From Rhodovastum sp963709085 (lineage in GTDB: Bacteria; Pseudomonadota; Alphaproteobacteria; Acetobacterales; Acetobacteraceae): 64,000 nt of DNA. The notes under the pieces are model-generated. The model saw nothing but the letters and a program-made list of their open reading frames with translations. It made no database searches and was not told where the DNA came from. Position numbers and translations under genes: made by a program. Location: NCBI GenBank assembly GCA_963709085.1, contig CAVPVB010000007.1, forward strand, positions 992,001-1,056,000. Reading direction: 5' to 3'. Below, one piece after another: positions 10,790 to 20,701 of this stretch (position 1 is its first letter; the number at the start of each line of letters is the position of its first letter).

Positions 10790-11278
10790 ATGGGGTTCAT
10801 CGACCGCACCGCGCGCGGCATGTTGATGGGCGAACTGCTCACCGGCATGGCGCTGAGCTTCAGCTACATCTTCAGGCGAAGGGCCACCATCAACTACCCC
10901 TACGAGAAGGGGCCGATCAGTCCGCGTTTCAAAGGCGAACATGCGCTGCGCCGCTACCCGAACGGCGAGGAGCGCTGCATTGCCTGCAAGCTGTGCGAGG
11001 CGATCTGCCCGGCCCAGGCGATCACCATCGAGGCCGAGCCGCGCGAGGACGGATCGCGGCGGACCACCCGCTACGATATCGACATGACCAAATGCATCTA
11101 TTGCGGCCTGTGCGAGGAAGCCTGCCCGGTGGACGCCATCGTCGAGGGACCGAACTTCGAGTTCGCCACCGAGACGCGCGAGGAGCTGCTCTACAACAAG
11201 GAGAAGCTGCTCGCGAACGGCGATCGCTGGGAGCCGGAACTGGCCCGCCGGCTGGAGATGGATGCCCCCTACCGTTAA
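10790..11278 (+). CDS. nuoI: NADH-quinone oxidoreductase subunit I
   Basis: 162 residues. The 23-kDa (TYKY) subunit with two [4Fe-4S] clusters (N6a, N6b): CIACKLCEAICP and CIYCGLCEEACP. The ATG at 10790 has GGAG 7 bases upstream and gives the family length. A TTG at 10748 would add 14 residues and is less likely. Confidence 0.96.
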   Translation: MGFIDRTARGMLMGELLTGMALSFSYIFRRRATINYPYEKGPISPRFKGEHALRRYPNGEERCIACKLCEAICPAQAITIEAEPREDGSRRTTRYDIDMTKCIYCGLCEEACPVDAIVEGPNFEFATETREELLYNKEKLLANGDRWEPELARRLEMDAPYR

Positions 11279-11441
11279 GCGAACATCCGCAGGGTGGACC
11301 GATCGATGAATGCCAGGCGGGCTGGTGCCGGCACGATAAGGTGGTCTGAATCCGCATGAATGTCTGCGCAAGCCTGCCGACAGCCAGGGCCGAGAGAAAG
11401 AGCATGAGCACCCATCACGACCGCTCCGGCGGCACAGTGCG
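11279..11441. other. gap between nuoI and nuoJ, no gene seen
   Basis: 163 bases, the largest gap inside the otherwise tightly packed nuo operon. I find no convincing reading frame, hairpin or promoter in it. Confidence 0.6.
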
Positions 11442-12137
11442 ATGATCCCCGTCGTCTATTTCTACGTGTTCGCCACCATCCTGCTGTTTTCGGCCGCCAT
11501 GGTGGTATCGGCACGCAATCCCGTGCACTCCGTTCTGTTCCTGATTCTGACGTTCTTCAACGCGGCGGCGTTGTTTGTGCTGGCCGGTGCCGAGTTCCTG
11601 GCGATGATCCTGGTCATCGTCTATGTCGGCGCCGTGGCGGTGCTGTTCCTGTTTGTCGTGATGATGCTGGACGTGAACTTCACCGCTCTGCGCAGCGGCT
11701 ACCAGCGCTATCTGCCGGTCGGGCTCGCGGTCGGCGCGGTATTGCTGGGCGAACTGGCGATCGTGCTGGGCGGCTGGAAGGTCTCGCCGGAAGCGGCCAC
11801 GCTGCGGCTGGCACCGCACGCGGCGAGCCTGCACAACACCGCCCAGCTCGGCCACCTGCTTTACACCGACTACATATTCCTGTTCCAGGCATCGGGGCTG
11901 GTGCTGCTGGTGGCAATGATCGGCGCCATCGTGCTGACGCTGCGCGTCCGCAACCTTTCGCGCCACCAGAACATCGCCCGCCAGATTGCCCGCACCCCGG
12001 CCGACACGCTGGAGCTGCTGGACGTGCCGAGCCGTGCCGGCATCGCGGTGCTCGGCATATCGCGGCCCAAGCCGGACCGGCCCGAGCCCGCGCCGGCGGA
12101 GAACTCCCACACGCCGGACGGAGGGCACCACTCATGA
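11442..12137 (+). CDS. nuoJ: NADH-quinone oxidoreductase subunit J
   Basis: 231 residues with five membrane helices in the first ~170 residues (ILFSAAMVVSARNPVHSVLFLILTFFNAAALFVLAGAEFLAMILVIVYVGAVAVLFLFVVMMLDV is the conserved core, given here as the family hallmark of NuoJ). Membrane-arm subunit. The hydrophilic C-terminal tail (RPKPDRPEPAPAEN) is longer than in E. coli. Its stop overlaps the nuoK start (ATGA). Confidence 0.95.
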   Translation: MIPVVYFYVFATILLFSAAMVVSARNPVHSVLFLILTFFNAAALFVLAGAEFLAMILVIVYVGAVAVLFLFVVMMLDVNFTALRSGYQRYLPVGLAVGAVLLGELAIVLGGWKVSPEAATLRLAPHAASLHNTAQLGHLLYTDYIFLFQASGLVLLVAMIGAIVLTLRVRNLSRHQNIARQIARTPADTLELLDVPSRAGIAVLGISRPKPDRPEPAPAENSHTPDGGHHS

Positions 12138-12445
12138 TGGTCGTCGGCCTTTCCCATTATCTGCTCGTTGCGGCGCTGTTGCTGGTGATGGGCATCTTCG
12201 GCATCTTCCTGAACCGCAAGAACGTCATCATCATCCTGATGTCGATCGAGCTGATCCTGCTCGCCGCCAATCTGAATCTGGTGGCGTTTTCGGCGGCGCT
12301 CGACGACATGGTCGGCCAGGTGTTCGTGATGTTCACCCTCACCGTGGCCGCCGCCGAGGCGGCGATCGGGCTCGCCATCGTGGTGATCTATTTCCGCAAC
12401 CGCGGCTCGATCGAGGTCGAGGACGTGAACCTGATGAAGGGCTGA
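12134..12445 (+). CDS. nuoK: NADH-quinone oxidoreductase subunit K
   Basis: 103 residues, three membrane helices. MRP-like antiporter-related subunit. The conserved acidic residue of helix 2 is in LMSIELILLAANLNLV, and the third helix has FTLTVAAAEAAIGLAIVV. It overlaps nuoJ by 4 bases. Confidence 0.96.
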   Translation: MMVVGLSHYLLVAALLLVMGIFGIFLNRKNVIIILMSIELILLAANLNLVAFSAALDDMVGQVFVMFTLTVAAAEAAIGLAIVVIYFRNRGSIEVEDVNLMKG

Positions 12446-12449
12446 GCCG

Positions 12450-14387
12450 ATGCTGTTCGCCGTCGCCGTCTTCGCGCCGCTGTTCGGCTCCGCCGTTGCC
12501 GGGTTCTTCGGCCGTGCCATCGGCGACCGCGCCGCCCAGGCGGTCAGTATCGGGTGCATGCTGCTGGCCTCGGTCTGCGGCGTCGATGCCTTCATCCAGC
12601 TCGTCTACCAGGGCGGCTCGCCCGGGGTCGTTTCACTCGGCACCTGGGTGGAGGCCGGCAGCTTCCACGTGGACTGGGCGCTGCGCTACGACGCGCTGTC
12701 CGCCGTCATGGTGGCCATGGTCACCTGCGTGGCCACGCTGATCCACATCTACAGCGTCGGCTACATGAGCCATGACGGGACGATCTGGCGGTTCTTCAGC
12801 TACCTGAGCCTGTTTTCGTTCGCCATGCTCATGCTGGTGACCGGCGATAACCTGCTGCAGCTGTTTTTCGGCTGGGAAGGCGTCGGGCTGGCGAGCTACC
12901 TGCTGATCGGCTACTGGTACGATCGTCCCAGTGCCTGCGCCGCGGCGATCAAGGCGTTCATCGTCAACCGCATCGGCGATCTCGGCTTCGCGCTCGGCAT
13001 CGCGCTGGTGTTCTGGACCTTCGGCTCGGTCGAGCTCTCCACCATCTTCGCCGCCGTCGGCCAGCACCAGAACGACATCTACCATTTGCTGGGCACGTCC
13101 TGGCGCGCCTACGAAGTCATCGGCATCCTGCTTTTCATCGGCGCGATGGGCAAATCGGCGCAGCTTGGCCTGCATGTGTGGCTGCCCGACGCGATGGAAG
13201 GCCCGACCCCGGTTTCCGCCCTCATCCACGCGGCCACCATGGTCACCGCCGGCGTGTTCCTGATGGCGCGGTTTTCGCCGCTGATGGAGTATGCCCCGCA
13301 CGCGCTGGCCTTCGTCACCTTCATCGGCGCCTCCACGGCGCTGTTCGCCGCCACCATCGGCTGCGTGCAGAACGACATCAAGCGGGTGATCGCCTATTCC
13401 ACCTGCTCGCAGCTTGGCTACATGTTCATCGCCGCCGGCGTGGGGGCCTACCAGGCCTCGATGTTCCATCTGCTGACGCATGCCTTCTTCAAGGCGCTGC
13501 TGTTCCTCGCCGCCGGCAGCGTCATCCACGCCATGTCCGATGAGCAGGACATCCGCCGCATGGGCGGCATCTGGAAGAAGATCCCGCTGACCTACGCGGT
13601 GTTCTGGGTCGGCAGCCTGGCGCTGGCCGGGGTGTTTCCGTTCGCCGGCTATTACTCGAAGGACGCCATCCTGGAAGCAGCCTGGGCCGCCAACACGGCC
13701 ATTGGCCAGTACGGCTTCTGGTGCGGCCTGATGGCGGCGTTCCTGACGGCGTTCTATTCCTGGCGCCTGATCATCCTCACTTTCCACGGCCGACCGCGGG
13801 CGGATGCGCGCACTATGAAGCACGTGCATGAAAGTCCGCCGGTGATGACCATCCCGCTGGTGCTGCTGGCCATCGGCGCCCTGGTCACCGGCTTCAGCTT
13901 TCACGACCAGTTGCTCGGTCCGGAGTGGCGGCAGTTCTGGGGCCAGTCCATCCAGATCGGGCCCGGCAACCATGTGCTGCATGCCATGGAAGGGCTGCCG
14001 GACTGGGTCGGGCTGTCGCCCAGCGTGATCGGCCTGGCCGGCATTCTGCTCGCCTATCTGTTCTACGTGGAGGCGCCGTCGGTGCCGGTGCTGCTCGCCG
14101 AAGCGTTGCAGCCGCTCTACCGGTTCCTGCTGAACAAGTGGTATTTCGACGAGCTGTACAACGCGGTGCTGGTCCGCCCGTCGCTCAGGCTTGCCCGCCT
14201 GGCATGGCAGGTCGGCGACGCCACCCTCATCGACGGCATGCCCAACGGCATCGCCGCCCTCACCGCCGACGGCTCGGCGCAAATGGTGAAGCTGCAGACC
14301 GGCTCGATCGCGGTCTACGCCTTCGTCATGCTGATCGGCGTCGTGGTGCTCAGCTTCGTCGTTCTTCTTCTCCTGGTCGTGCGGTGA
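12450..14387 (+). CDS. nuoL: NADH-quinone oxidoreductase subunit L
   Basis: 645 residues, about 16 membrane helices. Antiporter-like proton-pumping subunit with the long lateral helix at the C-terminus. Family motifs are FFGWEGVGLASYLLIGYWY, GKSAQLGLHVWLPDAMEGPTPVSALIHAATMVTAG and FFKALLFLAAGSVIHA. The start is 4 bases after nuoK. Confidence 0.96.
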   Translation: MLFAVAVFAPLFGSAVAGFFGRAIGDRAAQAVSIGCMLLASVCGVDAFIQLVYQGGSPGVVSLGTWVEAGSFHVDWALRYDALSAVMVAMVTCVATLIHIYSVGYMSHDGTIWRFFSYLSLFSFAMLMLVTGDNLLQLFFGWEGVGLASYLLIGYWYDRPSACAAAIKAFIVNRIGDLGFALGIALVFWTFGSVELSTIFAAVGQHQNDIYHLLGTSWRAYEVIGILLFIGAMGKSAQLGLHVWLPDAMEGPTPVSALIHAATMVTAGVFLMARFSPLMEYAPHALAFVTFIGASTALFAATIGCVQNDIKRVIAYSTCSQLGYMFIAAGVGAYQASMFHLLTHAFFKALLFLAAGSVIHAMSDEQDIRRMGGIWKKIPLTYAVFWVGSLALAGVFPFAGYYSKDAILEAAWAANTAIGQYGFWCGLMAAFLTAFYSWRLIILTFHGRPRADARTMKHVHESPPVMTIPLVLLAIGALVTGFSFHDQLLGPEWRQFWGQSIQIGPGNHVLHAMEGLPDWVGLSPSVIGLAGILLAYLFYVEAPSVPVLLAEALQPLYRFLLNKWYFDELYNAVLVRPSLRLARLAWQVGDATLIDGMPNGIAALTADGSAQMVKLQTGSIAVYAFVMLIGVVVLSFVVLLLLVVR

Positions 14388-14392
14388 GTGCC

Positions 14393-15931
14393 ATGAACGC
14401 CGCCGGCTTCCCCCTGCTCTCGCTGCTCGTCTGGCTGCCGCTGGTCGGCGCTGCGGTCATCCTCACGGTGCGCGGCGACGAGGCATCGGTCGCCGCCAAC
14501 GCGCGCTGGACGGCGCTGTGGACCAGCCTGATCGTGTTCGTGTTGTCGTTGCTGCTATGGGTCCATTTCGACCAGTCCGATCCCGGTTTCCAGTTCGTCG
14601 AGACTGCGTCCTGGCTGCCGCAATGGGGCATCACCTACAAGCTCGGCGTCGACGGCATTTCCGTCCTGTTCGTCCTGCTGTCCACGGCGCTGACGCCGAT
14701 CTGCATCGTGGCGAGCTGGGAGTCCATCACCGTCCGGGTGCGCGAGTTCATGCTCGCCTTCCTGCTGCTGGAGACGATGATGGTGGGCATGTTCTGCGCC
14801 CTCGATTTCGTCGTCTTCTACATGTTCTTCGAGGGCGTGCTGATTCCGATGTATTTCATCATCGGGGTGTGGGGCGGTCCGCGGCGGGTCTATGCCGCCA
14901 TCAAGTTCTTTCTCTACACGCTGGCCGGTTCCGTCCTGATGCTGCTGGCGCTGCTGCTCATGTGGTATGTCGCCGGCACCACCGACATTCCAACCCTGCT
15001 GCGCACCCCGTTCCCGGCGTCGATGCAGACCTGGCTGTTCCTCGCCTTCCTCGCCTCGTTTGCGGTGAAAGTGCCGATGTGGCCGGTGCATACCTGGCTG
15101 CCGGACGCCCATGTCGAGGCCCCCACCGCAGGCTCGGTCATTCTGGCCGGCGTGCTGCTGAAGATGGGGGCCTACGGGTTCCTGCGCTTCTCGGTGCCGA
15201 TGCTGCCCAACGCCTCGGCCAGCCTCGCCCCGCTGATCTTCGCGCTGTCCGTGATGGCGGTGATCTACACCTCCTACGTGGCGCTGGCGCAGGAGGACAT
15301 GAAGAAGCTGATCGCCTATTCGTCCGTTGCCCATATGGGCGTGGTGACGATCGGCATCTTCACCTTCAACATCCAGGGCATCTCCGGCGCGCTGTTCCAG
15401 ATGCTCAGCCACGGCATCGTCTCCGGCGCGCTGTTCCTCTGCGTCGGCGTCATCTACGACCGCATCCATACGCGGGAGATCGCCCGCTATGGCGGCCTCG
15501 CCGACCGAATGCCGGCCTATGCCTTCGTGTTCATGCTGTTCACCATGGCCAGCGTCGGCCTGCCCGGCACGTCCGGCTTCGTCGGCGAGTTCCTGGTGCT
15601 GGTCGGCGCCTTCAAGGTGAATTTCTGGCTCGCCCTGCTGGGGTCGATGGGCATGATCCTGGGCGCGGCCTACATGCTTTATCTGTACCGCCGCGTCATC
15701 TTCGGCGTCATCACCCGCGCCGATCTGCGCGCTATTCTCGACCTGTCGCCGCGCGAGGTGGCGGTGTTCGCGCCGCTGGTGCTGCTCACGTTCTGGATGG
15801 GCATCTACCCCTCCAGCTTCTCCGGGTTCTGGGATGCCAGTGTCAGCGCCATGGTGGAGCATCACCGGGCCGCGCTGGAAGCTGCCGTCAAGCTGGCCGG
15901 AGCGCTGCCACCCGGAGTTCTGCCGCAATGA
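14393..15931 (+). CDS. nuoM: NADH-quinone oxidoreductase subunit M
   Basis: 512 residues. The second antiporter-like subunit. Motifs are FFEGVLIPMYFIIGVWGG (channel Glu) and VKVPMWPVHTWLPDAHVEAPTAGSVILAGVLLKMG. The ATG at 14393 is 5 bases after the nuoL stop. An in-frame GTG at 14384 is possible. The stop overlaps the nuoN ATG (ATGA). Confidence 0.95.
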   Translation: MNAAGFPLLSLLVWLPLVGAAVILTVRGDEASVAANARWTALWTSLIVFVLSLLLWVHFDQSDPGFQFVETASWLPQWGITYKLGVDGISVLFVLLSTALTPICIVASWESITVRVREFMLAFLLLETMMVGMFCALDFVVFYMFFEGVLIPMYFIIGVWGGPRRVYAAIKFFLYTLAGSVLMLLALLLMWYVAGTTDIPTLLRTPFPASMQTWLFLAFLASFAVKVPMWPVHTWLPDAHVEAPTAGSVILAGVLLKMGAYGFLRFSVPMLPNASASLAPLIFALSVMAVIYTSYVALAQEDMKKLIAYSSVAHMGVVTIGIFTFNIQGISGALFQMLSHGIVSGALFLCVGVIYDRIHTREIARYGGLADRMPAYAFVFMLFTMASVGLPGTSGFVGEFLVLVGAFKVNFWLALLGSMGMILGAAYMLYLYRRVIFGVITRADLRAILDLSPREVAVFAPLVLLTFWMGIYPSSFSGFWDASVSAMVEHHRAALEAAVKLAGALPPGVLPQ

Positions 15932-17349
15932 ACTGGACCCTCGCCCTGCCGGAGATCGTGCTGTCGATCAGCGGCATGGCCATCCTGCTGATCGGCGTGC
16001 TGCAAAAGCGCGACAGTTTTTTCATCTGCTCCATGCTCACGATCGGCGCCTTCCTGGTCGTCGCCCTCATGATCGTCGCCGGGCACACCGGCCAGGGCTA
16101 TAACGGGCTGTTCACGGTCGACAGCTTCAGCACCTTCATCAAGGTGCTGGTCATCATTGCCGCCACGCTCGGCGTTGTTCTCTCGCTCGACTACAGCGAG
16201 CACGCCAATATGCGCCGGTTCGAGTTTCCGGTGCTGATGCTGTATGCCGCCGTCGGCATGCTGGTGATGGCCTCGGCCACCAACCTGATGTCGCTCTATC
16301 TCGGGCTGGAACTGCAGGCGCTGGCGACCTACGTGCTCGCCGCCTTCGCCCGCGACGAGTTGCGCAGCGCCGAGGCCGGGCTGAAATTTTTTGTCCTGGG
16401 GTCGCTGGCGTCGGGGCTTCTGCTGTACGGCATTTCCCTGGTCTACGGCTTTTCCGGCACCATGGAGTTCGGCAAGATCGCCCAGGTGCTGTCCGATCCG
16501 GCGCACGGCTCGCCAGGGCTGATTGTCGGCCTCGTGTTCGTCGTCGCCGGCCTCGCCTTCAAGGTCTCCGCCGTGCCGTTCCACATGTGGACGCCGGATG
16601 TCTACGAAGGCGCGCCCACGCCGGTCACCGCGTTCCTGGCCACTGCGCCGAAGGTGGCCGCCGTCGCCCTGCTGGTGCGGGTCATGGCCACCCCGTTCGG
16701 CCATTTGCTGGTGCAGTGGCAGCAGGTCATCATCCTGGTGTCCATCCTGTCCATGCTGCTCGGCTCGCTGGCCGCCATCGGCCAACGCAATATCAAGCGG
16801 CTGATGGCCTATTCCTCGATCGGCCACATGGGCTATGCGCTGATCGGCCTCGCTGCCGGCAGCCAGGCCGGGCTGCGCGGCGTGCTGATCTACATGCTCA
16901 CCTACGTGTTCATGACCGCCGGCACCTTTGCCTGCATCCTGGCCATGCGCCGGCGCGGGCGGATGCTGGAGCAGATTTCCGACCTCGCCGGCCTGTCGCG
17001 GACCGACCCCGGGCTGGCGGTGGCCTTCGCCATCTTCATGTTCAGCATGGCCGGCATCCCGCCCTTCGCCGGCTTCTGGGGCAAGTATTTCATCTTCACC
17101 TCCGCCGTGCAGTCCGGGCTGTGGACGCTCGCGGTGATCGGCGTGCTCACCAGCGTGATCGGCGCCTTTTATTACATCCGCATCATCAAGGTGATCTACT
17201 TCGACCCGGCCGAGGCGCCGTTCGATGCCCGTCCGGCCTCGATATCCGTCGTCGCCGCCGCCGGTGCCCTGTTCACCACCTTCTTCTTCGTGATCCCCGC
17301 GCCCTTCATCGCGGCGGCTGAGGCAGCGGCCAGGGCGCTCGCCTGGTGA
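15928..17349 (+). CDS. nuoN: NADH-quinone oxidoreductase subunit N
   Basis: 473 residues. The third antiporter-like subunit and last nuo gene. It contains LYLGLELQALATYVLAAF, FKVSAVPFHMWTPDVYEGAPTPVTAFLATAPKVAA and RLMAYSSIGHMGYALIG. ATG 15928 overlaps nuoM. A short palindromic repeat (R2) follows before birA. Confidence 0.96.
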   Translation: MNWTLALPEIVLSISGMAILLIGVLQKRDSFFICSMLTIGAFLVVALMIVAGHTGQGYNGLFTVDSFSTFIKVLVIIAATLGVVLSLDYSEHANMRRFEFPVLMLYAAVGMLVMASATNLMSLYLGLELQALATYVLAAFARDELRSAEAGLKFFVLGSLASGLLLYGISLVYGFSGTMEFGKIAQVLSDPAHGSPGLIVGLVFVVAGLAFKVSAVPFHMWTPDVYEGAPTPVTAFLATAPKVAAVALLVRVMATPFGHLLVQWQQVIILVSILSMLLGSLAAIGQRNIKRLMAYSSIGHMGYALIGLAAGSQAGLRGVLIYMLTYVFMTAGTFACILAMRRRGRMLEQISDLAGLSRTDPGLAVAFAIFMFSMAGIPPFAGFWGKYFIFTSAVQSGLWTLAVIGVLTSVIGAFYYIRIIKVIYFDPAEAPFDARPASISVVAAAGALFTTFFFVIPAPFIAAAEAAARALAW

Positions 17350-17370
17350 GATCCGATCAGGCTGGACTTT

Positions 17371-17409
17371 ACGGCTGCGGGGGCGCTGCCCCCGACCCCA
17401 CCAGGGGCC
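17371..17409. repeat. palindromic intergenic repeat, short copy R2
   Basis: Hairpin CGGGGGC-gct-GCCCCCG (about 17379-17395) followed by ACCCCACCAGGGGCC, the flank typical of this repeat family. Only about half an element is present. It ends two bases before the birA ATG, so the repeat forms the whole leader of birA and replaces a normal ribosome-binding site. Confidence 0.7.
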
Positions 17410-17410
17410 T

Positions 17411-18172
17411 ATGACCGCATCGATCGCGTGGCGGCTGGCGGTTTACGAAAGCCTCCCTTCCACCGCCGACCTCTGCCGCCTTGGCGGCGAGGCCGGCGAG
17501 CCGGAGGGGTTGGCCATCCTGGCGCGCCGGCAGACCGCCGGTCGCGGCACCCATGGCCGGCCATGGGCGGGGGCCGCGGGCAACCTGTTCCTCTCGGCGT
17601 TGCTGCGGCCGGGCGGCCCGACGCGCGAGGCGTCGCAATGGTCGCTGCTGGCCGGGGTGGCGCTGGCCGAGGCGCTGTCGCTCCATCTGCCGGGCGAAAT
17701 GGCCGAAGGCGGGGCGGCACTCGCGTTGAAATGGCCGAACGACGTGCTGCTGCACGGCCGCAAGATCGCCGGCATCCTGGCCGAGAGCGCGGCCGACGGG
17801 CAGGGCGGTCTGTCCTGGCTCTCGCTGGGATTCGGTGCCAATCTGGCGATCGCCCCGGATGTGCCGGACCGCCCCACCGCCTGTCTGGCCGAGGTCGGGA
17901 GGCCACCGCCGCCCGAGACCCTGGCTTGGCAGGTGCTGGAAGCGCTGGCGCGCTGGAGCGGCGTGCGCGCCCGTGCCGGTTTCGCCCCGGTGCGTGCCGC
18001 CTTTCTCGCCCGTGCGCCGGCGGAGGGTACGCGCCTCACCCTGCGCCTCGGCGACCGGACGCTGGGCGGTTCGTTTGCCGGGCTGGGCGAGGATGGCTCG
18101 CTGCTGCTGCAGGCCGGCGGGCGTGTGCATGCCTTCGCCGCCGGCGAAGTGACGATCGGGAACGGAGTCTGA
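17411..18172 (+). CDS. birA: biotin--[acetyl-CoA-carboxylase] ligase
   Basis: 253 residues. It activates biotin with ATP and attaches it to the biotin carboxyl carrier protein. Motifs are GRGTHGRPWAGAAGNLF (biotin/ATP loop), ALKWPNDVLLHGRKIAGIL and LGFGANLAIAP. The N-terminal HTH repressor domain of E. coli BirA is absent, so it is a catalytic-only ligase. Its place after nuoN and before coaX and rnj is a common alphaproteobacterial order. The ATG directly follows repeat R2 and has no visible Shine-Dalgarno sequence. Confidence 0.93.
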   Translation: MTASIAWRLAVYESLPSTADLCRLGGEAGEPEGLAILARRQTAGRGTHGRPWAGAAGNLFLSALLRPGGPTREASQWSLLAGVALAEALSLHLPGEMAEGGAALALKWPNDVLLHGRKIAGILAESAADGQGGLSWLSLGFGANLAIAPDVPDRPTACLAEVGRPPPPETLAWQVLEALARWSGVRARAGFAPVRAAFLARAPAEGTRLTLRLGDRTLGGSFAGLGEDGSLLLQAGGRVHAFAAGEVTIGNGV

Positions 18173-18175
18173 CGG

Positions 18176-19003
18176 ATGGCGGGGGTGCCAATGCTGCTGG
18201 TGATCGATGCTGGCAACACCAACGTGGTGGCGGCGGTGCATGACGGCGCCGGCTGGCGCGGCACCTGGCGCATCGCCACCGACCCGCAGCGCACGTCCGA
18301 CGAATATGCGGTCTGGCTGCTCACCCTGCTGCAGCACGCCGGTCTCAGCCGCACCGACATCACCGCCGCGGTGATCGGCACCGTGGTGCCGGCGGCGCTG
18401 TATCATCTGCGCCGGCTGGTGCGCGACTGGTTCGACGTGGAGCCGCTGATCGCCCGTTCGACGGTCAACTGGGGCTTCAACATCAAGATCGACAACCCGA
18501 GCGAGGTCGGCGCCGATCGCCTGCTGAACGCGCTCGCCAGCCACCGTTCCTATGGCGGTCCGCTGGTGGTGATCGATTTCGGCACCGCCACCACCTTCGA
18601 CGTGGTGGATGCCGAGGGCTCCTACATGGGCGGCGTCATCGCCCCGGGCATCAACCTGTCCATCGAGGCGCTGCACCGGGCCGCCGCCCGGCTGCCGCGC
18701 ATCGGCATCGGCCGGCCGCAGGCGGTGATCGGGCGCAATACCGTTGCCGCCATGCAGTCCGGCATCTACTGGGGCTATGTGGCCATGATCGAGGGTCTGG
18801 TCGCGCGCATTCAGGCCGAGTACGGCGGCCGGCTGAAGGTCATCGGCACCGGCGGTCTGGCCCCGCTGCTGGCCGAGGGTACGATGGTAATCGGCCATAT
18901 CGACCCGGATCTTACGCTCGACGGGCTTCGGATGTTGGCGGAGCAGAACCCGGTCCCCACATTAAGCCGTGACCGGGCACGTCTTTTGCCTGACCATGAT
19001 TGA
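18176..19003 (+). CDS. coaX: type III pantothenate kinase
   Basis: 275 residues. It phosphorylates pantothenate in the first step of coenzyme A synthesis. ASKHA-fold motifs are LLVIDAGNTNVVAAV (phosphate loop), GADRLLNALAS, VVIDFGTATTFDVVD and VIGTGGLAPL. ATG 18176 has GGAG 8 bases upstream. Most CoaX proteins begin at the MLLVIDAGNT Met, here base 18191, so that start is equally possible. Confidence 0.93.
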   Translation: MAGVPMLLVIDAGNTNVVAAVHDGAGWRGTWRIATDPQRTSDEYAVWLLTLLQHAGLSRTDITAAVIGTVVPAALYHLRRLVRDWFDVEPLIARSTVNWGFNIKIDNPSEVGADRLLNALASHRSYGGPLVVIDFGTATTFDVVDAEGSYMGGVIAPGINLSIEALHRAAARLPRIGIGRPQAVIGRNTVAAMQSGIYWGYVAMIEGLVARIQAEYGGRLKVIGTGGLAPLLAEGTMVIGHIDPDLTLDGLRMLAEQNPVPTLSRDRARLLPDHD

Positions 19004-19046
19004 ACGCAGCCCGCGCTGGCGGGAAGCTGACGGAGCGGGCTGAGCG

Positions 19047-20693
19047 ATGGTGCGCGCAAATACGGATCTGGCCTTCCTGCCGTTGGGCGGGACCGGCGAG
19101 ATCGGGATGAATCTGAACCTGTACCGCTGCGGCGGGTCCTGGTTGGCGGTGGATTGTGGCATCGGCTTCGGCGGGTCCGAGCACCCCGAAGTGGACATCA
19201 TGATGCCCGACCCGGCCTTCATCGCCGAGCGGCGCGAGCGGCTGGTGGGTCTGGTCATTACCCATGCCCACGAGGACCATATCGGGGCGGTCGCGCATCT
19301 GTGGCGCTCGCTGCGCTGTCCGGTCTACCTCACCCCGTTCGCCGCCGCCGTGCTGCGCCGCAAGCTGGGCGAGGCGCAACTGCTGAACGAGGTGCCGGTG
19401 CGGGTGGTGCCGCCCGGCGGCAGCTTCGAACTGCCGCCCTTCTCGCTGCAGTTCATCCGCATGACGCACTCCATCCCCGAGGCGCAGGCGCTGGTCATCC
19501 GCACCCCGGCCGGCACCGTGTTCCATACCGGCGACTGGAAGCTCGACCCCGACCCGCTGATCGGCCCGCGCTCGGACGAGGCGGCACTGGCGAAGCTGGG
19601 CGAGGAAGGCGTTCTGGCCATGATCTGCAACTCCACCAACGCCATGGTGGAGGGACATTCTGGCTCGGAAGCCGATGTGCGGCGCTCGCTGTCCGCACTC
19701 ATCCGCTCGCTGCGCGGACGGGTGGCGGTCACCTGTTTCGCCAGCAACGTTGCCCGGCTGGAATCGGTCGCGCTGGCCGCCCGCGATGCCGGCCGCACCG
19801 TCGCCGTGGTTGGCCGCTCGCTGCGCAACATCGACACCGCCGCCCGCGAATGCGGCTACCTCGCCGGCATCCCGCCCTTCGCCAGCGAAGACGACGCGAG
19901 CGATATCTCCGACGACAACCTGTTGATCCTGGTCACCGGCAGCCAGGGCGAGCCGCGCTCGGCGCTGGCCCGCATCGCGCTGGACCAGCACCCGCGCATC
20001 GAGCTGGGCGAGGGCGACACGGTGGTGTTCTCCAGCCGCGTCATCCCGGGCAACGAGCGCGCCATCGGCACGGTGCAGGACAATCTTGTGCGTCGCGGCG
20101 TGCGGCTGATGACCGATGCCGATCACATGATCCATGTTTCCGGCCATCCCGCCCGCGACGAACTGCGCCGCCTGTACCGCCTGGTGAAGCCGCCGGTGGC
20201 GGTGCCAGTGCACGGCGAATGGCGCCATCTTTCCGCCCATGCCGAGCTGGCGCATGAGGCCGGCATCACCCCGGTTCTGCTGGAGGACGGCGACATCCTC
20301 AATCTGGCGCCCGGCCGGGTCGAGGTGATCGACAGCGCCCCGGTCGGCCGCCTGGTGCTGGACGGCAACCGCCTGGTGGCGTTGACCGGCGGTGTCATGG
20401 GCGCGCGCCGCCGCATGCTGTTCAACGGGATCGCGATCGCCAGCGTGGCGGTGGACGAGGCCGGCAGACTGCGCGGCCGCCCGCGCATCAGCGCCCCCGG
20501 CCTGTTCGAGGCCGACGACCCGGAAACCGGCCGCATCGCCGACGAACTGGCCGAGGCCATGGCCGACCTGCCGGCGCCGCTGCGGCGTGACGATGCCGCA
20601 TTGGTTGAGGCCTCCAAGACCGCGCTGCGCCGCGCCCTTGGCCGTCGGCTGCAGAAGCGGCCGCTGGTGGACGTGCATCTGCTGCGGGTTTGA
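19047..20693 (+). CDS. rnj: ribonuclease J
   Basis: 548 residues. Metallo-beta-lactamase/beta-CASP ribonuclease with endo- and 5'-exonuclease activity in mRNA turnover and rRNA maturation. LGGTGEIGMN opens the domain, THAHEDHIGA is the zinc motif, HTGDWKLDPDP and later HVSGHPARDEL and PVHGEWRHL complete the beta-CASP signature. Last gene of the nuo-birA-coaX-rnj run. A 14-bp hairpin follows 8 bases after the stop. Confidence 0.94.
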   Translation: MVRANTDLAFLPLGGTGEIGMNLNLYRCGGSWLAVDCGIGFGGSEHPEVDIMMPDPAFIAERRERLVGLVITHAHEDHIGAVAHLWRSLRCPVYLTPFAAAVLRRKLGEAQLLNEVPVRVVPPGGSFELPPFSLQFIRMTHSIPEAQALVIRTPAGTVFHTGDWKLDPDPLIGPRSDEAALAKLGEEGVLAMICNSTNAMVEGHSGSEADVRRSLSALIRSLRGRVAVTCFASNVARLESVALAARDAGRTVAVVGRSLRNIDTAARECGYLAGIPPFASEDDASDISDDNLLILVTGSQGEPRSALARIALDQHPRIELGEGDTVVFSSRVIPGNERAIGTVQDNLVRRGVRLMTDADHMIHVSGHPARDELRRLYRLVKPPVAVPVHGEWRHLSAHAELAHEAGITPVLLEDGDILNLAPGRVEVIDSAPVGRLVLDGNRLVALTGGVMGARRRMLFNGIAIASVAVDEAGRLRGRPRISAPGLFEADDPETGRIADELAEAMADLPAPLRRDDAALVEASKTALRRALGRRLQKRPLVDVHLLRV

Positions 20694-20701
20694 TGACAAA
20701 T